Translations under genes and position numbers: made by a program | NCBI GenBank assembly: GCA_029891385.1 | Contig: JAIWQS010000266.1 | Coordinates: 62,001-126,000 of the forward strand | Reading direction: 5' to 3' | Source: Erythroxylum novogranatense | Lineage: Eukaryota; Streptophyta; Magnoliopsida; Malpighiales; Erythroxylaceae | DNA length: 64,000 bases | Shown: piece after piece, positions 57,501 to 64,000 of the stretch | How the letters are laid out: each line of letters begins with the position of its first letter | Position numbering within the stretch: position 1 is the stretch's first letter | Notes under the pieces: generated by a model | What the model was told of the DNA's origin: nothing | What the model saw: the letters and a program-made list of their open reading frames with translations, nothing else | Databases searched by the model: none

Positions 57501-57555
57501 TCAAACGAAGATTATATTATACGTACCAAAATAGAAAGACAAAACCCTAGGTAAA
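52675..57555. other. Intergenic region between KOR2 and AS2
   Basis: 4.9 kb of AT-rich DNA holding the KOR2 promoter side (52675 upward, minus sense) and the AS2 3' flank (57555 downward). Microsatellites: (TA)n(TG)n at 54473-54507 and (AG)n at 55712-55732. No retrotransposon, exon or structured RNA could be supported; open frames here are AT-driven. Confidence 0.5.
54473..54507 (+). repeat. (TA)n(TG)n microsatellite
   Basis: About ten TA units followed by seven TG units, in the KOR2 to AS2 intergenic region. Confidence 0.9.
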
Positions 57556-58245
57556 TTAAGAAGGATCAATGGTACGACGTTCATCACCTCCAGCTGCCCG
57601 GGGTTGCTGAAACTGACTGAGTTGGCCAAGACCAGGCGAAACATTCATCGCCAGGAGGCTCGAAGTGTCATAATTGTTGTTGTTACCATTTGCATCAAAG
57701 CTATTCCTCATTATCTGCTGTTGTTGTGGCTGCGGCTGAAAAAACTGATGATGGTGGTGGTGATAGTGATGTTCCCTGGCGCCGCCTCCTGATCCACCTA
57801 CACCACCACCGCTAGCTGTGGTGCCAATCAGGTTGATCCCTATCTGGTTCTGTGGGTGGTGAAGGGCCGCGATAAGACCGGCGTGATGGTGGCCGGTGAT
57901 TCCCAGGTTCTGATACTTGGAGAGTTCAGACTTGGCACAGCTCAGATCCATTTGGAGTTGACGAAGTTGGTGTTGCAGGAGAGATATTACCCCTACGCAG
58001 CCGTACACTGGGTCTCGGAGACGCATGTCTGCCTCATAGGCCAACGAGTTGACCGCATCTTCCCTCTGCGATGGGTGCAGTTCATTCAACAATTTGGTCA
58101 CGTTACTTGCTCCGAATACTTTATGCACGTTTGCGAACTTTTGTGGCTGATCCGGTGGGAAGTAGGGTGCAAAGACGCATTCTGGCTGGCATTTCCTCCT
58201 CAAAAACTTGCAGGCTGCACATGGAGAACTCGATGATGATGCCAT
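57556..58245 (-). CDS. AS2: LOB-domain protein ASYMMETRIC LEAVES 2
   Basis: Plant-specific nuclear regulator that, with the MYB protein AS1, represses KNOX and abaxial genes and sets leaf polarity. 229 aa in a single coding exon. The LOB domain fills residues 8-108: C-block CAACKFLRRKCQPEC (CX2CX6CX3C, Cys 9, 12, 19, 23), the GAS block with FANVHKVFGASNV, and a leucine-zipper-like stretch (VGVISLLQHQLRQLQ). The C-terminal half has Gly, His and Gln runs and ends RRTIDPS, close to the ending of Arabidopsis AS2; that ending and the SELSKYQ boundary separate AS2 from other class I LBD proteins. The start at 58245 gives the canonical MASSS opening. The coding part has no intron; a 5' non-coding exon is proposed upstream. 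Nothing suggests loss of function. Confidence 0.96.
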   Translation of the reverse strand: MASSSSSPCAACKFLRRKCQPECVFAPYFPPDQPQKFANVHKVFGASNVTKLLNELHPSQREDAVNSLAYEADMRLRDPVYGCVGVISLLQHQLRQLQMDLSCAKSELSKYQNLGITGHHHAGLIAALHHPQNQIGINLIGTTASGGGVGGSGGGAREHHYHHHHHQFFQPQPQQQQIMRNSFDANGNNNNYDTSSLLAMNVSPGLGQLSQFQQPRAAGGDERRTIDPS

Positions 58246-58295
58246 CTATATCTGTATATATTTATTTATGTTCTAATCCACCTCTTCAAATCTCT
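58246..58295 (-). other. AS2: AS2 5' UTR segment of the coding exon
   Basis: Upstream of the ATG (minus strand) the sequence 'ttgatttgtttgcag|agagatttgaag' gives a strong 3' splice site at 58296, so the coding exon probably starts at 58295 with a 50-base untranslated stretch. Confidence 0.5.
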
Positions 58296-59955
58296 CTGCA
58301 AACAAATCAATTGCAAAAAAGAAATGACATCATAATCAGTTACAAGCTATCATTACTGAAAAAGTGAAGTACAGGCTTCTGTTTTTCAAGTTTTCACTAC
58401 TCAGTTTCTCTCTACACGACCCTGTAGTTGAGGGATAAGAAATTATAGGAGCTTAAAAAATTATCAAACAAAATTTATGACAAGAATATTAACAAGATAT
58501 GCATATATATGTACATATGGAGGTGGGGCTGCGATAGCTAATATTAGGGTTTTAGTTTGGCGGTGAAGAAATTGAAATATGCAAGTGAAGATATATATAT
58601 ATATATATATGTGTCACACATATTTTGTTTTTTAGTGAAAATAATTAGATTGAAAAGAAGACACGTAATTAGTTACAGATAAAGGAGGAGAAGAAGAGTA
58701 AACAAGTTGACAAGACGAAATTCTTGAGATGCGAATCTTAGAGAAATGGAAAGATTACCTTAATTGCAGGAGATAATATATATATATATATATATTGTTA
58801 CTCTCTTTTTCTCTTCTCTAATGCATGGTCAAAACATAACTGATGATTTCTTCTAACTAGCTAATCCTGCACAGAAACAACTCCTGATTATGTTACACAT
58901 TCCCTTTTCTCTACCAATCTAACACGTTTCATGTTTGCAGTTGCAGAAGAAACCCTAGATGGTGGCTCTTGAAAAAGATAACAAAAGGAACAAGTGTTAG
59001 ATATATTTAGTATTATATAATCTAGTAAGGTAAAGAAGGGGAACAGGAAAGAGAAGAATAAGGGAGAATTTAGCGGTGGAGGTTTGTGGATTGGATCTCG
59101 TGTGGCAAACTTTAACTTATCGTATATCGATAGAGATTAAGGTCATGGAGGAGCAGATCTCGCTTAATTATATATAACAGTTCACGCACGCTTCTTCATA
59201 CGAGATAATTCATTCCAAAAAAAAAAAAAAGGAAATGTAAAGATTTATATATGCAGAGATCTTGGGGACGATAAACTCCATGCCATAATACAATAATGAG
59301 CCAGTACCTAGATCTAATTATTCACAAGTCACAACATACATACGAATAATTATGGAAGTAAGCAAAAACTTTTTAGAGATTTGATGATGAAGAGGAGAGA
59401 TCTCAGGAAGGAAAGAATATGCTAGTGGGGTAGCGGAGAGTTTTGGTCATTTTGTGCCCAGAACTTAATGTCATCAAAACAAAAATGTGTCGAACTTAGT
59501 AAGGAACTGAAGTAAAAAAGGGGATGTATAAGAAGGAATAGTAATTAGTACTGGTTACGAGTGACCTCGGTTTCTTCAGTCAAACCCTTTTTTTCTTTTT
59601 CACTACTATTGATGACGAAGATGGTAGTGGTGGTGGTGGGCCCAGTCCGAGTCTCCGAGAGGATGAATCTCTCAAAGTCTTTGAAGCTTGCTCACTTTAT
59701 GTATCTCTGGCTCAAATTTACTGGTTTCTTTCTAACTTTTGGGGGTTTGGTTTCGGGGTTGCTATAGCTGAACGTCTTTTATGGGTTGATGAAGAGGGAT
59801 TGGATTAATACATGAGAAGATATAATATTAAAGTTGATGCAAGTTTGTCATCTTTCTTGGCTTTCTCTCATGGCTTCTAATTCTCCGCCGGAAACAAATG
59901 ACAAAGAACAGGCATATAAAGATGATGATGATGATGATAAATAGCTAGATCTAGT

Positions 59956-59958
<3 letters not shown>

Positions 59959-59988
<30 letters not shown>
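59959..59988. repeat. (TA)n microsatellite in the AS2 leader intron
   Basis: About fourteen TA units. Similar runs occur at 58592-58610 and 58776-58796; all lie between the proposed AS2 exons. Confidence 0.9.
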
Positions 59989-59989
<1 letters not shown>

Positions 59990-60067
59990 AAATAGAGATG
60001 ATAATAATAATAATGATATTATTGTGTTGGTGTAGTGTAGTAGGAGCTAATCTGTTCTGAGTCTCAC

Positions 60068-60440
60068 CAGAAGCGATGGTGGCGGGGAAAGTCCCCCACG
60101 AGCAGAGGCTAAGGAGGCGGAGAGAAAGCAAGAACGAATACAGTAAGGGGTGAGAATAAAGAGATGATGAGAGAGAGAGACAGCACAGGAAGGCAGGGGA
60201 TGGAAGAGAGTAGAGAGTGAATTAAATATTGAAGGAGAAGGAGACCGAGGGAGAGGGACATAGAGCGAGAGAGATACAGTAGTAGAGGGCGTGTCTGTGT
60301 CTGTGACTCTGTGGCTGTTCTCTTATTATAATTTTGCTTTTTTCTTCTTAATAATATTATGACTATCTACTACTCAGAAGTCTTTCAGAGATATGGAGCA
60401 TGTTGTGTTGTGTTGACATGACCTTTCCTCCATTCTCTCT
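60068..60440 (-). other. AS2: Candidate AS2 non-coding first exon
   Basis: Minus-strand 'cgcttctg|gtgagac' is a good 5' splice site at 60067. Upstream of it lies a CT-rich leader (60140-60300), usual for plant 5' ends, and a TATA box at 60476-60468. Joined to the acceptor at 58296 it would leave a 1.8-kb intron; Arabidopsis AS2 also has an intron in its leader. A nearer donor at 58758 (attaag|gtaatc) is an alternative. Confidence 0.45.
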
Positions 60441-60467
60441 GTATCTAGTACCATCTTTTTCTTCTTT

Positions 60468-60476
60468 TATTTATAG
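60468..60476 (-). promoter_or_regulatory. Candidate TATA box for AS2
   Basis: CTATAAATA on the minus strand, about 30 bases before a likely start near 60440, followed by the CT-rich leader. Confidence 0.5.
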
Positions 60477-60715
60477 CCTTTCAGGTTCTGCATCTGTCCC
60501 TTCCTACCACTCTGTCCTCTTATTATTTACCCATCTTAATTTTATGTAACACCCATTTTGATTTTGTTACCAACGATCAATAAATACGTAATTGCTTTCT
60601 TTCTAATATATATAGTAATTAATTAAGCTAACAAAACATTATCAACTTACAAAAATAGACTTCTTCATTACAATTACATTACTTTTTCTTCTCATCATTT
60701 GTCATATATATAACT

Positions 60716-62481
60716 TTAGTTAGTACCAAGGCTAGCTATTATATGTGCCTCCAAGTCATTGAGATTGGCATTGCCATCATCCTGCCTCCTTTTTATCTCC
60801 TCTGCACCACCAACAATAGAAAGTTCGATCTAAGCCATAATTATTTAAACGTACACAGGTTTATAATATGATCAAAACATTAGCAAAAAGATTTTTTTTT
60901 TATTAAAAAAAAAAAGCAAGTATGTATGTGGTATTATTAAATCACAACTATGGATGCATAATTTAATTTAAAAGATGTAGTTGACAATATAGTTATTAAT
61001 GATCTTCTTGATTCATGTTGTAAATGTAAGATCTTCTTAGGTTGAGCTGATTCTGATGCATTAACATATAAGGCACGTAAGGAACATCGACATGCACATA
61101 AATGAACACAAAGTGATTAAAAATTAAAGAGGATGGACGAATAGGCTTACAAGATTGACGTGTTTAATAGGCATGTCCAACGCACTCTTAGACATCATCT
61201 TGTTTCCGAAGCCAGTACCAGTAGTTGTTGTTGCTGCTGCGGATGACTTTGTTTTTGCTGCTCTATCTTCGGCTGCTGATGATTTTCTGGCATTCATCAC
61301 CCTTTCTACCATTCTACTTCCCAGAAATTGGTGAACATTTTGATTATAATTACATATTCTTACTTTTACAACTTCCTCGCTATTGTTAGTACTCTCTTTT
61401 CGACCTCTTGTCACATTTGGCGAGCAGGATTGCCTTCTAGATGATGATCTCACCCTTTCTGGCAAAACTGCCTTTTGATCAAAGTTGTTGCTTGAAGGAC
61501 GCCCTCGTGTGGCAGAAGCTGCTCGATTTGTTCTTAATAAATTGGAAGGCGTGTCGTCGGGAAATCCTGCAATTTTTGATCTCATCGTCAAAGGCGACGG
61601 TGATAAGCCTCTACTAGTGCTTTTTGGCCTATTGCTTCTGATCAACTCTTGCTGTGCTATGCCTGTGCCCGTGTCCTTTGAAAGGCAGAGAATCGGGGAA
61701 GTTGTTTGAATTTCTTTTCGGTTCTTCTGTTTGGAAAGTGATGGTGATATTTTGGTGTTGTTAATATGGTTGGAGGACATATTGCTCATGAATCTTTGGT
61801 TTGATCCTGATGAAATTGGAGACTTTGATCTTCCATTTAATCCCACCAGCTTCCCCGTAAGCTGCTCACAGATTTAAGTAAACAACTTGACAGTATTTGG
61901 CAATTCGAACCGGAGAAGACATAAGAGCAAGCTAGCTACGTACCCCTGAAACAGGTTGGAGAATTGGTAACTGGCGTTGGACGACTAGCTCTGATGCAAT
62001 TGCAGCTGCTTCCATTTCTAGAGAAGGGAAGAGAGGAGTTGCTGGTGGGGTCTTCAACCTTCATTCAGATCACGCACACACACACACAAATAAAAGGTGA
62101 AATTAACGAAACTGATAATTAATTAAAGAAGAAGAATGTGATTAATCAACAAATTACCAATTATAATCATTCTTGTTGTCGTTTTCTCCAAAGAACTCGT
62201 AACCAGACGGTTTCCTCCCGGACGCAATTCTATAGAGTGCATTGTTCACTACATTTAAAGAAGCAGCATACAATTAATTGAAAAAAAGGAGTAGATCATT
62301 ATGTACAACAAAATGAGGTAGTACCAGGGTTGGGCTCGAGGTCATCAGAGAGAGGGTGAAGAAGAGTGGCAAGTCGATCTTTTTCACGTTTATTCAACTC
62401 CTTGAACAGAAGAAGATCATGGTCATGATCGTCTCTGTCCTTGTGATTAGGAATATTCCGATAAATCCGGCTTTTCTTCAT
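60716..62481 (-). CDS. Ser/Arg-rich protein with TPPxTPLFPSLE motif
   Basis: Plant-specific basic, Ser-rich protein of a family whose members share an acidic N-terminus, a NDYxWL-TPPxTPLFPSLE block and Arg/Ser/Pro-rich middle; some relatives bind microtubules. No enzyme domain is seen. Exons: 62481-62325, 62248-62158, 62058-61944, 61861-61151 (358 codons, phases agree), plus a short last exon starting at 60801 or 60799. A CAG acceptor (60801) ends the protein after two Arg; a less usual GAG acceptor (60799) adds 26 residues up to the TAA at 60716. DLLLFKELNKREKDRL is at 22-37, the TPPATPLFPSLE motif at 86-97 and SALDMPIKHVNL at the end of exon 4. The start at 62481 (MKKSRIYRN) is chosen because a longer frame from 62523 crosses a splice-acceptor-like CAG. 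The exact last exon is uncertain. Confidence 0.75.
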
Positions 62482-63300
62482 TTTTGTTGTGTTGCATTGC
62501 CTTCCCTGCAATGCAATATGCACAATTAATAGAGGCAGTAAGCGAATGTGTTTTGGTGGATACGATAGGACGGCGATTACAATCGGTTACATTTGGCATC
62601 GGCACTGACTACCAACTAAGCCGGCCGGAGTTGTCGTTTGTTTTGTATTCTAAACTTACATATCTGTTTTAGAAAAAAAATTACATCTCTGTAATTATTA
62701 GAAAAAAAAAGGAGCCGAATTGATAGTCATAGGTTTATATACTTGAGTTTTAAATTAAACAGTTCGAAATCTAAAGATTAAATTTTTTTAAAAAAATGAA
62801 TATAATCTGAAATTCAATAAAGTTAGATTAAATTAAAATAATCAGGTGTTTAAAGCCTAATGATTATTGAATTTTAAAATCTTAAGTATTCAAGTAAATT
62901 AGATTAATTATATATATATATAAAAGACGGAAACTGTGCGGTGCTTTTTATTTTAAACATATAATTTAGGAATTATTATAAATGGTTGATTGGACTGTCT
63001 ACTATATAGGATAAGTTTGTAGATCGGGCTGAAGAGAAAGAAGGAGGCCATTTATAAGGCTAAGAGCTCAAATAGAGAAGAATTGAACTTTTGTTAAGGG
63101 AGGCCCAATTTCCCTATTCCATTTCTACTCAAAATAAAACCTTGAACATACTTGCCTCAATTTCTCTCTCTCTCTAATGTTTCTGTTTGGTATTGATCGA
63201 AAGGAAATTGAAATGATAATTAATTGGTTTTTGAGAATATAGCGTGTTAGTGTGAGGTAGGAGTTGAATTGAGTTGAGCAGTAGTAAAGCAGAAAATGCT
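62482..63300. other. Upstream region of the Ser/Arg-rich gene
   Basis: Minus-strand 'ttgcattgcag|ggaagg' at about 62507 may be a 5' UTR splice acceptor. Otherwise AT-rich, with a CT run (63163-63176) and no supported exon. Confidence 0.4.
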
Positions 63301-63319
63301 TGTAGCATAGAGGCTATGG

Positions 63320-63511
63320 GTGCATTTGCATAGCCATAGGAGCTGTAGACGGAGCCAGACGCAGAGTCGACTAAGTTGGTGTTCTCAGGCTACTTTAGTC
63401 GAAAACCATATTTTCAATGAAAGACGTGTTGTACCTATTAGGGTTATATCACAAGCTCATCCATCTCAACAACCCAAGTCTAACCCAAATGAAGATAAGA
63501 GCATAAGTTAA
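63320..63511 (+). other. Unassigned open frame, transit-peptide-like
   Basis: 63 codons, rich in Ser, Arg and Gln at the start (SHRSCRRSQTQSRLSW), then FNERRVVPIRVISQAHPSQQ and a polar end. The composition resembles a plastid transit peptide plus the first residues of a mature protein. No family is recognised and the frame ends just before the copia element, so it could be a gene start cut by that insertion or a chance frame. Confidence 0.25.
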
Positions 63512-63524
63512 AATTTAAACAGAT

Positions 63525-64000
63525 TGTTGTAATCATCATTTTAATATACATACGATTAGATAAGATGTTGTTTTGAATATTCAAATATACTAATATACAT
63601 GTATATAAACAGAAGTGATTTATGAATAAAATTTATTCAATTCCCATTTCATTCCAACTTTATATAGTATCAGAGCCTTTCGACTAACGTCATTTTTCGA
63701 TCCCAATGGCCTCCATCATTAATCCAGTTTCTGATGAAACACCCCAGATTATCACCCTTAATCCAGCTACACAAGCTCCTTTGAAGCTCACCTCAACCAA
63801 CTATCTTGCCTGGAGATTGCAATTCAACAGTCTCTTTATAGGCTATGATTTGCAAGGTTTTATTGATAGTACCAAAAGCTGCCCTCCAACAACCATCACC
63901 ACCAATGACACATCTGTCCCCAACCCAAATTATCATCTTTGGATCTGTCAAGATCAACTGATTCTGAATGCCATCATAGGTGCTCTCTCACCAACCATCA
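63525..64000 (+). mobile_element. Copia retrotransposon, left part, running off the window
   Basis: TAGTATCAGAGC at 63665-63676 is a primer-binding site of the initiator-tRNA type with one change; a gag gene follows from 63706. The LTR start is uncertain (candidate TGTTGTAATC at 63525). The gag part has no stop in the 295 bases visible, in contrast to the other elements here, so this copy is probably the youngest in the window. Confidence 0.7.
63706..64000 (+). CDS. copia gag, N-terminal part
   Basis: ATG at 63706 opens a frame without stops to the window end (98 codons): MASIINPVSDET, then PLKLTSTNYLAWRLQFNSLF and IDSTKSCPP, NYHLWICQDQLILNAIIGALS. This is the N-terminal Retrotran_gag/UBN2 region of plant copia elements (consensus 'L...NY..W..Q...LL.G..L.GF.DG'). 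It runs past the edge, so intactness of the rest is unknown. Confidence 0.88.
   Translation, partial: MASIINPVSDETPQIITLNPATQAPLKLTSTNYLAWRLQFNSLFIGYDLQGFIDSTKSCPPTTITTNDTSVPNPNYHLWICQDQLILNAIIGALSPTI

Noticed and set aside
57856..58367. Plus-strand frames of 126 and 98 codons opposite AS2
   Set aside because: They are antisense shadows of the conserved LOB-domain coding sequence.
59877..60131. Minus-strand frame of 84 codons upstream of AS2
   Set aside because: Half of it is translated TA and ATG repeats; the other half lies in the proposed non-coding AS2 exon.

Overview
This is nuclear DNA of a flowering plant, most likely a eudicot; the species cannot be named from the sequence. The evidence is spliced genes with GT-AG introns, three plant-type proteins (a BGLU42-type beta-glucosidase, a KORRIGAN-type membrane endoglucanase and the leaf-polarity regulator AS2), and a heavy load of decayed LTR retrotransposons in AT-rich DNA. 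There are no prokaryotic features and no tRNA, rRNA or CRISPR.

Layout. 1-2215: 5' end of a minus-strand Ty3/gypsy element (LTR, primer site, gag, start of protease). 2232-2480: inverted partial copy of the BGLU42 3' flank. 2530-3540: gag remnant of a second gypsy element. 4460-13560: about 9 kb of very degenerate repeats, with long inverted arms (about 5580-6770 and 11700-12580) around a core of three ~0.9-kb tandem units and one copia 3' end. 14396-34013: BGLU42, 13 exons, 493 codons, reading frame intact. Its intron 7 is 11.8 kb and holds a full-length gypsy element with target duplication TACTT, itself hit by a copia element (GCCTT) and by an internally deleted 810-bp copia derivative (AGTTC). 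Intron 8 holds a 1.85-kb LTR. 34412-46481: a 12-kb copia element just behind BGLU42, carrying a 525-bp tandem duplication and split by a 4.45-kb solo-LTR-like insertion (ATTTT). 46482-50149: low-coding DNA with a GGGTC/GGGTT-rich block and a possible Pumilio-like exon fragment.

50150-62500 is the gene-rich part, all on the minus strand: a KOR2-type GH9 endoglucanase (627 aa, 5 exons), AS2 (229 aa, coding part without introns, with a candidate non-coding first exon about 1.8 kb upstream), and a Ser/Arg-rich protein with a TPPxTPLFPSLE motif. KOR2 (At1g65610) and AS2 (At1g65620) are also neighbours in Arabidopsis, so this pair looks like conserved microsynteny. The window ends in the gag gene of another copia element (from 63706).

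The host genes are not an operon. BGLU42 hydrolyses beta-glucosides in soluble compartments, KOR2 acts on glucan at membranes during wall synthesis, and AS2 is a nuclear repressor in leaf patterning. The most unusual features are the dated nest of insertions inside an intact gene and the foldback-like repeat block at 4.5-13.5 kb.
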